Assembly: GCA_020353535.1 (NCBI GenBank)
Contig: CP070696.1
Span: 2,042,561-2,106,560 of the forward strand
Direction of reading: 5' to 3'
DNA: 64,000 nt
Source of the DNA: Spirochaetaceae bacterium
GTDB taxonomy: Bacteria > Spirochaetota > Spirochaetia > SZUA-6 > DRHE01
Under the pieces are notes generated by a model. The model had not been told where the DNA came from and searched no databases. It was given only the letters and a program-made list of their open reading frames with translations. Position 1 is the first letter of the stretch; the number at the start of each line of letters is the position of its first letter. Shown one piece after another: positions 17,239 through 25,187 of this stretch. The translations under genes were made by a program, and so were the position numbers.

Positions 17239-17297
17239 GCCTCGTACATAAAAACTTGCAGGATCCCCAGTCATGCAATAGCATATACGATACACCC

Positions 17298-18452
17298 ATG
17301 ATCCGGATCCTGTTCATCGACGACGATCCTCAAGCCCAGAAGACCCTCTCCATGGTGCTGCAGGGGCAGTACATCGTCGTATCCGCGCTGTCAGCCGCCG
17401 AAGGGCTGGAAGTGCTGAACAAGACGGATCCCGACGTGGTGCTGCTGGACATCAACCTGCCCGACAGAAGCGGACTCGATGTGCTGGATGAGATTCTGGC
17501 TCGACCCGCTCCCCCTCCTACGATAATGCTCACCGCCTACGGGGAGGTTAAGTTCGTCAAACGAGCCATTCAGGCAGGTGCCTACGACTATATCCTCAAG
17601 CCCTACGTACTCGAGCAGCTGGAAGGAACGATCCGCCGGGCTGTGGAGAATATCGCCCTGCGCCGTGCCTACGTGCTGAGCGCAGCCGGCCGGGCCGCCG
17701 AAACAGGCGTTGACCCGCAGATTCTGGGGAGGCTGGTGGGGGAGAGCAGAGCCCTCAAGGAGATGAAAGCCCTGATTGGTCGTTTTGCCGGCGGGGACTC
17801 GCCGGTCTTGATCCAGGGGGAAAGCGGGACCGGCAAGGAGCTGGTTGCCGAGGCTATCCATCGTCTCTCGCTCCGGAGAGAGGGACCTTTCGAGGCGATC
17901 AACTGCGGGGCTATTCCGGAAACCCTGGTGGAAGCCGAGCTGTTCGGAAGCGAAAAGGGAGCCTATACCGATGCCACCAGTCGAGCCGGGTGTTTCGAGC
18001 GGTCCGACAGGGGGACGATTTTTCTGGATGAGATCGGGGAACTTCCAGCCAAGGCCCAGGCCACCTTGCTGAGGGTCCTGGAGTTCAAGCAGATTCGGCG
18101 GGTGGGCGGGACGCGCTCGGTTCCCGTCAATATCCGGATTCTGTCCGCCACCAATCGGAATCTGAAAAAGGAGGTGCTGGCGGGACGCTTCCGGGAGGAT
18201 CTTTTCTATAGAATAAACGTACTGATCCTCCAGGTGCCCCCTCTCCGCAACCGGGATGGAGATATCGCTCTGCTCTGCGCCCATTTCCTTCAACAGAAGC
18301 AGTCGGACCTTCGCATTCATCCCCGGGCGGCGGAGAAGCTATTATCCCATTCCTGGCCCGGAAACGTCAGGGAGCTTCGAAATGTTATAGAGCGAGCTGT
18401 GGTCCTGTCGGAAGGGGATGAGATACAAGCCCGGGATATTCAATTCTTCTGA
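17298..18452 (+). CDS. NtrC-family regulator without DNA-binding domain and with altered GAFTGA
   Basis: 384 residues. Receiver domain (MIRILFIDDDPQ, phospho-acceptor Asp51 in VVLLDINLP, Lys in YILKPY) followed by an AAA+ sigma-54 interaction domain with Walker A GESGTGKE, Walker B GTIFLDEIGEL, sensor and R-finger region GRFREDLFYRINVL, and SWPGNVRELRNVIERAVVL. Two departures: the sigma-54-contacting loop GAFTGA reads GAYTDA, and the protein stops at DIQFF with no C-terminal Fis-type helix-turn-helix. The two other activators in this window keep both. ATG 17298 starts the receiver; an in-frame TTG lies at 17256, and neither has a strong ribosome site. No cognate kinase is adjacent. Confidence 0.88.
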   Translation: MIRILFIDDDPQAQKTLSMVLQGQYIVVSALSAAEGLEVLNKTDPDVVLLDINLPDRSGLDVLDEILARPAPPPTIMLTAYGEVKFVKRAIQAGAYDYILKPYVLEQLEGTIRRAVENIALRRAYVLSAAGRAAETGVDPQILGRLVGESRALKEMKALIGRFAGGDSPVLIQGESGTGKELVAEAIHRLSLRREGPFEAINCGAIPETLVEAELFGSEKGAYTDATSRAGCFERSDRGTIFLDEIGELPAKAQATLLRVLEFKQIRRVGGTRSVPVNIRILSATNRNLKKEVLAGRFREDLFYRINVLILQVPPLRNRDGDIALLCAHFLQQKQSDLRIHPRAAEKLLSHSWPGNVRELRNVIERAVVLSEGDEIQARDIQFF

Positions 18453-18462
18453 GGAAGAGAGA

Positions 18463-18945
18463 CTAACGAAGCGGGCGGGCGTGAATTCCTTCCAGTACCC
18501 AGGCCGTCTCACCTTCGGCGATCTCCACGGTCTGCAGGGCGACAGCGACGATGAGGATGTGATCGTTTGATTCTATAACCTCCGGTGGCGGCGTGCGGGG
18601 GACGCGGGCGGGAAAGACGCTGGCGAAACGAGGCCCTGAGAACAGAACCCAGCAGGAGTAGCTGCGAACCTCTTCCAAACCAATCCATTCTCCCGATACA
18701 AGTTCGACCTGAACGAGGTAGCTTTCTTCGTTCCCGTCCAGAATGAGAATATTGGTGACAGTACCGTCCAGCAGGAGAAAGCGGTTCATGAGACCGTAGG
18801 CGTTGGCAGTGGCTTCGTCAAGCTGGCTCAAAGTTTTGATAGTGACGGAAAAGTCCGCGACCGCATCGAAGTCTCCGGAGTCTATGGAAAACAAGGCGGG
18901 GGCCCAAACCAACAGAAAGAGGGCGGCAGCAATTGCTCGTTTCAT
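18463..18945 (-). CDS. Predicted secreted protein of unknown function
   Basis: 160 residues starting MKRAIAAALFLLVWAPALFSID, a signal peptidase I type leader. The mature part is beta-like and resembles a small OB-fold-like domain (RFLLLDGTVTNILILDGNEESYLVQVELVSGEWIGLEEV, then SYSCWVLFSGPRFASVFP), ending VLEGIHARPLR. The fold suggestion is inference. It lies 35 bases downstream of the TrmJ-like gene on the same strand and is convergent with the NtrC-like gene (10 bases between stops). Confidence 0.65.
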   Translation of the reverse strand: MKRAIAAALFLLVWAPALFSIDSGDFDAVADFSVTIKTLSQLDEATANAYGLMNRFLLLDGTVTNILILDGNEESYLVQVELVSGEWIGLEEVRSYSCWVLFSGPRFASVFPARVPRTPPPEVIESNDHILIVAVALQTVEIAEGETAWVLEGIHARPLR

Positions 18946-18980
18946 ACTCAAAGTATATTAGATGCTTCTGCTCCATAAGG

Positions 18981-19724
18981 TCAAGGATCGATTCCCTTGC
19001 GCTCGATACCGCCGCCCGCAATCAGTCCGCTGATCTTGCGAAAGATCCCCGCCAATCGATCGGCCTCCCGTTTCTCCAGGGTTGCCCGGGCAAATATGTC
19101 CCTCAAGAACACCGACATTTCTCTAGGATCTCCCTGGGTGAAGAAGCCGATGTTGCTCAATGTCGCTATCATCAGGGAAACCAGAGAGTCCAGCGCGCCG
19201 CTGGAGACCGGTCGGAAAGTATCTGTTTCTCCCCCTCCCTCCAGGCGGCGAAAGATTTGGTAAGTAATGATCTGCACAGCATGGGAAAGGTTGAGGGAAG
19301 GAAATCGTGGAGAACTGGGTATTCGAACCGCAAGGTGGCAGCGGGACAGCTCTTCGGCTTTCAATCCGGATGCTTCGTTCCCGAAGACGATAGCGCAGGT
19401 GCCCCCGTCTATAGCGGCAACACGTTCGGCAAGCTGTTCCGGTGCAAGGGCGAAGTACTTTCGCCACTTCCCTCTGCGGCGAGTGGTGCCGGCAACCAGC
19501 ACCGAATCCTCGATCGCTTCATTCAGCGATTCGCAGCGCACCGCCCGATCTAGAACGTCGACGGCGTGAACCGCAGTGATCGCCGCCTCGCTGCGATCTA
19601 TTGATTCACGTCCAACGATGAACAGGTTGCTGAAACCCATGGTTTTCATAGCCCGGCATACCGAACCTATGTTCTTGTCTTCTTTCGGCCGGACCAGAAC
19701 GATCCGAACATCCGCCGCAGTCAT
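18981..19724 (-). CDS. trmJ: TrmH/SpoU-family RNA 2'-O-methyltransferase, TrmJ-like
   Basis: 247-residue SPOUT enzyme methylating a ribose 2'-OH of tRNA, or less likely rRNA, with SAM. Motif 1 VRIVLVRPKEDKNIGSVCRAMKTMG holds the N-IG--RA signature; motif 2 is IVFGNEASGL and motif 3 RIPSSPRFPSLNLSHAVQII. The SLNLSHAV form and the helical C-terminal extension (about residues 175-247) fit TrmJ (Cm32/Um32) better than TrmH or RlmB. ATG 19724. The divergent region 19725-19980 holds the promoter and leader of the STAS gene. Confidence 0.88.
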   Translation of the reverse strand: MTAADVRIVLVRPKEDKNIGSVCRAMKTMGFSNLFIVGRESIDRSEAAITAVHAVDVLDRAVRCESLNEAIEDSVLVAGTTRRRGKWRKYFALAPEQLAERVAAIDGGTCAIVFGNEASGLKAEELSRCHLAVRIPSSPRFPSLNLSHAVQIITYQIFRRLEGGGETDTFRPVSSGALDSLVSLMIATLSNIGFFTQGDPREMSVFLRDIFARATLEKREADRLAGIFRKISGLIAGGGIERKGIDP

Positions 19725-19897
19725 TTTTGCTATCTTCTTTTTTTCAAGATGTCGTTGTCAATACGGCCGTAGGCACCGATACAATGAACGAATGTGTGAA
19801 AATCCCTGTTTTTTTAGGAGCATGCGATATATTCGCTTGTACCATGAAGGGGTTGAAAAGAACCGGAAAGCGACCAAATATTATGGGTAGGAACTGT

Positions 19898-19925
19898 TTG
19901 ACAAGGGAATAAGTATTTGTATAAT
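19898..19925 (+). promoter_or_regulatory. Consensus sigma-70 promoter upstream of STAS gene
   Basis: TTGACA (19898-19903), a 16-base spacer and TATAAT (19920-19925): both hexamers are perfect. The predicted transcript begins near 19932, about 49 bases before the ATG. Confidence 0.8.
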
Positions 19926-19938
19926 ATTAGGTCTGATC

Positions 19939-19957
19939 GAGGTTGCGAAGCAACCTC
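19939..19957 (+). promoter_or_regulatory. Leader hairpin before STAS gene
   Basis: GAGGTTGC-GAA-GCAACCTC, an eight-pair perfect stem with a three-base loop, close to the predicted 5' end of the transcript. No T-run follows, so it is more likely an mRNA-stabilising or control structure than a terminator. Confidence 0.6.
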
Positions 19958-19980
19958 CATTAAACGGTGGAAGTCTGGCA

Positions 19981-20532
19981 ATGATGAATAACGATATCGT
20001 ACCTGGATTTGACGACGAAAAAGACGACAGCCTAAAGGTAAGGCTTCAGAAGGTCGACGAAGTCGCCGGGTGTCTAGTGCTCTACCTCACCGGCTATATC
20101 GACACGTACAATTCCAACTATTTCCAGAAACGGGTGTCCAAAACAATCGAATCGGGCTTCACCAGGCTTATTTTCCACTGTGCCGGGTTGAACTACGTCT
20201 CCAGTACGGGCATCGGCTCGTTTACCTCCTTCCTGAAAGCCGTCAAACCGCGGGGCGGAGATCTGGTTCTTTTGGAGATTCAACCGAAGGTGTACGAAGT
20301 CTTCCAGCTGCTGGGTTTTTCCCAGTTTTTCAACATCAAGGAAAATCTCGAGGAAGCGGTCGCCTTCTTTGCCCAGAAAGGGGAAGGCGCCCAGGCCGGT
20401 CCGTTCCCCAAGATCTTCAAATGCCCGATTTGCAGCAAGAAACTCAAGGCTACCAAGTCCGGCCGTTTCCGTTGTTCCGAGTGTAAGACCATTTTGGCCA
20501 TAGATAATGCCGGCCAAGTGCTGCTTGGCTGA
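19981..20532 (+). CDS. STAS-domain (anti-anti-sigma type) protein with C-terminal zinc ribbon
   Basis: 183 residues. Residues about 15-115 form a STAS domain: VLYLTGYIDTYNSNYFQKRV, LIFHCAGLNYVSSTGIGSFTSFLKAV and VYEVFQLLGFSQFF. The SST of YVSSTGIG occupies the place of the phosphorylatable Ser of SpoIIAA-type proteins. Residues about 140-175 hold CPICSKKLKAT...FRCSECKTIL, a four-Cys zinc ribbon not usual in plain anti-anti-sigma factors. An RsbW-type partner is not adjacent; the nearest such ATPases are in the hydrogenase operon. A strong promoter and leader hairpin precede it. Confidence 0.85.
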   Translation: MMNNDIVPGFDDEKDDSLKVRLQKVDEVAGCLVLYLTGYIDTYNSNYFQKRVSKTIESGFTRLIFHCAGLNYVSSTGIGSFTSFLKAVKPRGGDLVLLEIQPKVYEVFQLLGFSQFFNIKENLEEAVAFFAQKGEGAQAGPFPKIFKCPICSKKLKATKSGRFRCSECKTILAIDNAGQVLLG

Positions 20533-20608
20533 TATCGGTTTTCAAAAAGATCCTATCTGGAACGTGTAGTGTGAAGCCCATAATCCCCTCAGGAAACAGG
20601 AGATTGTT

Positions 20609-20998
20609 ATGAATGGTGAGGACAAGGTCCGTTCCTTCCTGCTGGATCTTGGTCTGTCCTACGAGGAGGTCGGTGACGGCACCTATCTGATCAACGATGA
20701 AGAAAAGGGTCTGAAAAATATCGTGGCCATGGTCAGTGAACCGCTGGTTATCCTCCGGGTCAAGGTGATGGAAACGCCGGATCGCAATCGGGAATCGCTG
20801 TACGAAGAGCTGCTGCGTTTGAATGCGGAGGACTTGATCCACGGAGCCTATGCTTTGGAAGGCGACCATGTGATCCTGATCGATACCCTGGAAGTGGAAA
20901 CCCTGGATCTGGAGGAGCTGAGGGCCTCCTTCGAGGCGATCGGATTGGCTCTGGTGCAGCACTACAAACTGCTCGGCCGGTATCGTAAGCAGAGTTAG
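20609..20998 (+). CDS. YbjN/CesT-like protein upstream of pspA
   Basis: 129 acidic residues with the small alpha/beta pattern of YbjN-type proteins, which share the fold of type III secretion chaperones: KVRSFLLDLGLSYEEVGDGTYLI, then paired strands (IVAMVSEPLVILRVKVM), ESLYEELLRLNAEDLIHGAYALEGDHVILIDTLEVE and a long C-terminal helix. AGGAAACAGGAG stands before ATG 20609. Only 13 bases separate it from pspA, so the two are probably co-transcribed and functionally linked. The family call rests on fold-like pattern, not a strict motif. Confidence 0.65.
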   Translation: MNGEDKVRSFLLDLGLSYEEVGDGTYLINDEEKGLKNIVAMVSEPLVILRVKVMETPDRNRESLYEELLRLNAEDLIHGAYALEGDHVILIDTLEVETLDLEELRASFEAIGLALVQHYKLLGRYRKQS

Positions 20999-21011
20999 GG
21001 GAGGGTGTGAG

Positions 21012-21725
21012 ATGGGACTGTTTAGCCGTTTTAAAAGGGCAGTTAAGTCCAATATCAACGATATGATCAGCAGGGCCGAAAACCCTGAAAAGATGCTTAA
21101 CCAGCTGATCGTGGAGATGAACGAGCAGCTGATCGAATCTAAAAAGACAGTAGCCGCCGCCATAGCCGATGAGAAGAAGCTGGAACGCCAGATGGCGATG
21201 AACCGGGAGCAGGCCACCGAATGGGAGCGAAAGGCCGTGGTGGCCGTCAAGGCGGGAGAGGATGATATGGCCAAAGAGGCTCTCCTGCGCAAACAGGAAT
21301 ACGACAATACGGCTCGTCAATATCAAGCTCAATGGCAGGCGCAGCACGAATCCGTCGAGCAGCTGAAAGGCTCCCTGCGTCAGCTGCAACAAAAGATAGA
21401 AGAAGCCCAGCGCAAGAAGAACCTGCTCATCGCCAGAGCCAAGAGGGCGGAGGCCCAGAAGCGCATGCAGCAGACGATGAGCAGCATGGTCGATACCTCT
21501 GCATTCGAAGTCTTTGACAGGATGGCAGAGAAAGTGGAACAGATAGAAGCGGAAGTGGACGCCATGCGGGAAATCGAATCTTCGAGCACGGGGGATTCTC
21601 TTGAAAGACAGTTTCAAGCCCTCGAGGCTTCCGACTCAACCGCCGACAAGCTTCTTGAGGATTTGAAGGCCAAGATGGCCCAGCTGGAAGACAAGACCGA
21701 TAAAAGCGACAAAACGGAAAGCTAG
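21012..21725 (+). CDS. pspA: PspA/IM30 (ESCRT-III-like) membrane-stress protein
   Basis: 237 residues, almost all coiled coil. Start MGLFSRFKRAVKSNINDMISRAENPEKMLNQLI is the family's amphipathic helix 0 and helix 1; long charged helices follow (KKTVAAAIADEKKLERQM, KKNLLIARAKRAEAQKRMQQ) and a short acidic tail. PspA proteins bind stressed inner membrane and preserve the proton-motive force. AGGGGAGGGTG precedes ATG. The preceding YbjN-like gene and following winged-helix gene are likely operon partners. No pspF or pspBC is seen nearby. Confidence 0.93.
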   Translation: MGLFSRFKRAVKSNINDMISRAENPEKMLNQLIVEMNEQLIESKKTVAAAIADEKKLERQMAMNREQATEWERKAVVAVKAGEDDMAKEALLRKQEYDNTARQYQAQWQAQHESVEQLKGSLRQLQQKIEEAQRKKNLLIARAKRAEAQKRMQQTMSSMVDTSAFEVFDRMAEKVEQIEAEVDAMREIESSSTGDSLERQFQALEASDSTADKLLEDLKAKMAQLEDKTDKSDKTES

Positions 21726-21735
21726 CGACTCCTCT

Positions 21736-22377
21736 CTGTCCGTCCTCCTGGTCAGCGGGGACCGGCTGCTGATCGAACGTCTGGCTCATCACTGCCGTAT
21801 AAATCCCCTGTTTTCGATCGTCCCTTCAGCGACGTTGCTCTATCAAAACGGTTTCGATGCCGCATTGCTCCCCGCTTCCAGGCTGCTGGAGCCGGCATTT
21901 CCAAGAAAAGAGGCGATCAGCCGCCTCCGTGCACTGGGGTGTGCTCTTATTTGCTTTGGAGCGGCGGAACTGCTGCCGGGATGCTTCCGGGCCGGCTGCG
22001 ATGATTATCTAAAAGATCCTTGGAACCCGGATGAGCTGGAATGGCGGGTGCAAAAACTCTGCACAGGCAGAGAAGCGCTTTTCAGCTTCTCCTGGGGCGA
22101 GTTCGCAGTCGGGAGCCTGCAACTTCGCTCTCCCGCCGGGAGCTGTGCATTATCCGTTCAGGAGCAGAGTATTCTGCGTTTACTGGCGGTGAACAGGGGA
22201 GAGCCCGTGTCACGGGAAGCCCTCTACTACGGAATTTGGGGTAGACCAGCCGGGGAGGAAAGCCGGGTGGTGGATATGCATATCGCCGCCCTACGTAAGA
22301 AGCTCCGCAGATTGTTCCCAGAAAGCGGCGACGCTATACACACGGTTCGCGGTGTCGGCTATCTGATTGTCGAATAA
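21736..22377 (+). CDS. OmpR-type winged-helix protein with pseudo-receiver; start unclear
   Basis: The C-terminal half is a Trans_reg_C winged helix: LSVQEQSILRLLAVNRGEPVSREALYYGIWG, RVVDMHIAALRKKLRRLFP and IHTVRGVGYLIVE. The N-terminal half has receiver layout (SVLLVSGDRLL; GFDAALLPASRLLE; RAGCDDYLKDPWNPDELEWRV) but lacks the acidic pair and the acceptor Asp, where LLP stands. Receiver homology begins around 21736, yet that frame has no ATG, GTG or TTG between its last stop (21664) and TTG 21835. I mark CTG 21736 as a possible start; alternatives are TTG 21835 or read-through by +1 shift from pspA, which ends only 11 bases before. Probably a phosphorylation-independent regulator of its neighbours. 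Confidence 0.65.
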   Translation: MSVLLVSGDRLLIERLAHHCRINPLFSIVPSATLLYQNGFDAALLPASRLLEPAFPRKEAISRLRALGCALICFGAAELLPGCFRAGCDDYLKDPWNPDELEWRVQKLCTGREALFSFSWGEFAVGSLQLRSPAGSCALSVQEQSILRLLAVNRGEPVSREALYYGIWGRPAGEESRVVDMHIAALRKKLRRLFPESGDAIHTVRGVGYLIVE

Positions 22378-22399
22378 AGTCCCTACTCTTCAACCGAAA

Positions 22400-22774
22400 T
22401 CAAACAAAATAGGGGCGGGAAAGCTGATCCTCCATCCTGTCCAGGAGCTCTTCGAAAGTGAAGGGTTTTACCAGATAGTCCGCAGCGCCGGCCCGCCGGG
22501 CCTGGTCAATCGTGACGGAATCGGATCGAGAGGAAATCATGATGACCGGAGTTTCCTCGTAGTCGTCAAGATTCTTTAGCATCGAACAGGCCTCGATGCC
22601 GTCAACTCCAGGTAGCGCTACGTCGAGGATGATCAGATCGAAGCGTTTGGTTTGAGCTTTCGCGTACCCTTCCGCCGCACTCGCAGCCGTATCGACCTGG
22701 AAGCCTCTCTGGCGAAGGTTGAAGCGCAGCAGTGTTCCAACCGAGGATTCATCGTCGATGACCAGAACATCCAT
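22400..22774 (-). CDS. Single-domain response regulator (CheY-like)
   Basis: 124 residues comprising only a receiver: MDVLVIDDES with the acidic pair, acceptor Asp51 in LIILDVALPGVDG, Ser/Thr in VIMISSRSDS and Lys in YLVKPFTFEELLD. No output domain. It lies 89 bases downstream of hppA at the end of the long minus-strand block, and the adjacent plus-strand winged-helix gene is convergent. Kinase partner unknown. Confidence 0.9.
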   Translation of the reverse strand: MDVLVIDDESSVGTLLRFNLRQRGFQVDTAASAAEGYAKAQTKRFDLIILDVALPGVDGIEACSMLKNLDDYEETPVIMISSRSDSVTIDQARRAGAADYLVKPFTFEELLDRMEDQLSRPYFV

Positions 22775-22863
22775 CGTTCCATCACTTTACCCTGCTTGGA
22801 GCAAACCGGCAATATAATTTATTGCCAAACCGCATAAATTTTCATTGCGAATCGACGGTTTTG

Positions 22864-25155
22864 CTACTGCAGCAGCCCCACTATCTGGTTGTTCAGGGTC
22901 AGGCAGACGGTGACGAACACGATCGACACCATGGACATCAGCTTCAGCAGGATGTTCAGGGACGGTCCAGAGGTGTCCTTGAAGGGATCCCCCACCGTAT
23001 CCCCCACCACCGCAGCCTTATGGGGATCTGAGCCCTTGCCTCCGTGGGCACCCTTCTCAATGTACTTCTTGGCGTTATCCCAGGCTCCGCCGGAGTTGGC
23101 CATCATGATGGCGAGGACGAATCCCGTGGCCAGGCTGCCGGCGATCAGGGAAATCACGGTAAAGGGTCCGAAGAGAATGCCGATCAGAATTGGGGCGATA
23201 ATCGCCAGCAGGGAGGGTAAAATCATCTCCCGCTGAGCACCCTTGGTGGAGATGGCTACGCAGGCGGCGTAGTCCGGCTCGTCGGCTCCCTTCATGATCC
23301 CGGGTTTGGCCTTGAACTGCCGTCGCACCTCCTTCACCATGTCCCCGGCGGCTCGGCCCACAGCCCGCATGGACAGGGCGGCGAACACGAACGGCAGTAC
23401 CCCGCCCAGGAACAGGCCGATCAGAATGCGGGGATCGAGGATGTTGATGTTCAGGGTGATGTCCTCTATGGTCCCTCCCGCATCCCGTACGATGTTCACC
23501 AGGCCGGCGTAGAAGCCCTCGAACAGCTCCGAAGCGGCAGGATCGCTGAACAGGTGGATGATACCCTCCTTGACCTTGTTCCCGTATTCGGCCAGCAGGG
23601 CCAGGGCGGTCAGAGCGGCGGAGCCGATGGCGAAGCCCTTGCCCGTCGCCGCCGTGGTGTTTCCCAGAGCGTCCAGCGCGTCGGTACGGTTGCGAACCTC
23701 TTCCCCCAGGCCGGCCATTTCGGCGATTCCCCCGGCGTTGTCGGCTACCGGTCCGTAGGCGTCGGTAGCCAGGGTGATTCCCAACGTGGAGAGCATGCCC
23801 ACCGCAGCCAAGCCGATGCCGTACAAACCCAGACCCGGGAAGGCGAATCCCCCGGAGAGGAAGAAGGCGCCCAGGGTTGCCAAGACCACCGTGATCACCG
23901 GGATCAGGGTGGAGAGCATGCCCAGGGATAGGCCGCCGATGATAATGGTGGCCGGCCCGGTGAGGGATTCGTTGGAGAGGGTGCGAGTCGGCCGGTAGTG
24001 GTCCGAGGTATAAAACTCGGTAAAGTAACCGATCACGTTCCCGGCGATCAGCCCGACGATCATGGCTCCCCACACACCCAGAAACTTCGCTCCGATTGTG
24101 AAGTAGATGAACAGAAAGGATAGTACGGCAATCGCAATTGTAGAGAAATATACCCCCCTCCTCAGCGAGCCGAGGAGCACCTTCTGGGTGGCATCCTCTT
24201 TGGCCCGCACCAGGAAGGTGCCGATGATCGAGCAGATCACCCCGATGGTGGCTATGGTAACGGGTACCTGGATAGCCTGCAGGGCGGTCAGCCCCGGCAA
24301 CTGCAGGGAAGCGATGGCTCCCAGAGCCATGGTTGCGATGACCGACCCTACGTAGGATTCATACAAGTCGGCGCCCATTCCTGCAACATCCCCGACGTTA
24401 TCCCCTACATTGTCGGCAATGACCGCCGGATTGCGGGGATCGTCCTCCGGGATGCCCGCTTCCACCTTACCAACCAGGTCCGCACCCACATCGGCGGCCT
24501 TTGTGTAGATACCGCCGCCCACGCGGGCGAACAGGGCGAAGGAGGAGGCACCCATGCCGAAGGTGATCATGATCGGCGGGATTTCGGCCGGGGGCAGATC
24601 GAAGAGGGTCAGCACCAACCACCAGATGGACAGGTCCAGCAGTCCCAAACCGACCACCACCATACCCATTACCGTTCCGGAGGAAAAAGCTACCCGAAGC
24701 CCCGAGTTGAGGGAGGTCTGGGCTGCCCAGGCGGTGCGCGCGTTGGAGCGGGTGGCAATGGTCATACCGATATAGCCGGCCAGGGCGGAGAAAAAACCCC
24801 CGGTGATGAAGGCGAAGGGAACGAAGCGGGAGATCAGGCCGAGGGCGAAGGACAGGACCAGGAAGAGGGCGAATACGAAGACGAAGAAGATCACAACGAC
24901 CTTATACTGCTGTTTGATATAGGCCAGAGCCCCCTCCTGAACGTGCTTGCTTATGCTGCGGGTCTTCTCGTTCCCGGGATCTTTTCTCAAGATCGACAGT
25001 GCAAGAATCAGGGCGAAGATCAGGGCAGCGATCGATCCGATCCAGGTCACCCACATCAAACCCATCTGACCCCCTTCCTCGCTTTCCGCCATAACAGCCA
25101 GGACAGGAACGAGGAAGAAGAGGAGTGCGCACAAGAGAAGTTTCGCGTTCTTCAT
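22864..25155 (-). CDS. hppA: Membrane-bound ion-translocating pyrophosphatase, K+-dependent type
   Basis: 763 residues, about 16 membrane helices. It hydrolyses PPi and pumps H+ or Na+ across the inner membrane. Catalytic loops are intact: TKAADVGADLVGKVEAGIPEDDPRNPAVIADNVGDNVGD (two parts) and AYGPVADNAGGIAEMAGL, then GDTVGDPFKDTSGPSLNIL near the end. The K+-dependence signature GNTTAATGKG has Ala where K+-independent enzymes carry Lys, so activation by K+ is expected. Whether the ion is Na+ or H+ cannot be settled by eye. The N-terminus MKNAKLLLCALLFFLVPVLAVMAESEEGG looks like an added signal-type helix. It starts 32 bases after the ABC fusion gene. It pairs metabolically with PPi-PFK. Confidence 0.95.
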   Translation of the reverse strand: MKNAKLLLCALLFFLVPVLAVMAESEEGGQMGLMWVTWIGSIAALIFALILALSILRKDPGNEKTRSISKHVQEGALAYIKQQYKVVVIFFVFVFALFLVLSFALGLISRFVPFAFITGGFFSALAGYIGMTIATRSNARTAWAAQTSLNSGLRVAFSSGTVMGMVVVGLGLLDLSIWWLVLTLFDLPPAEIPPIMITFGMGASSFALFARVGGGIYTKAADVGADLVGKVEAGIPEDDPRNPAVIADNVGDNVGDVAGMGADLYESYVGSVIATMALGAIASLQLPGLTALQAIQVPVTIATIGVICSIIGTFLVRAKEDATQKVLLGSLRRGVYFSTIAIAVLSFLFIYFTIGAKFLGVWGAMIVGLIAGNVIGYFTEFYTSDHYRPTRTLSNESLTGPATIIIGGLSLGMLSTLIPVITVVLATLGAFFLSGGFAFPGLGLYGIGLAAVGMLSTLGITLATDAYGPVADNAGGIAEMAGLGEEVRNRTDALDALGNTTAATGKGFAIGSAALTALALLAEYGNKVKEGIIHLFSDPAASELFEGFYAGLVNIVRDAGGTIEDITLNINILDPRILIGLFLGGVLPFVFAALSMRAVGRAAGDMVKEVRRQFKAKPGIMKGADEPDYAACVAISTKGAQREMILPSLLAIIAPILIGILFGPFTVISLIAGSLATGFVLAIMMANSGGAWDNAKKYIEKGAHGGKGSDPHKAAVVGDTVGDPFKDTSGPSLNILLKLMSMVSIVFVTVCLTLNNQIVGLLQ

Positions 25156-25187
25156 AATGAGCCGAGGCCTCCCGTTTTCTCTCTTGA

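Noticed and set aside
19727..19912. 61-residue frame between the TrmJ-like and STAS genes
   Set aside because: No ribosome site and it runs into the promoter of the STAS gene.
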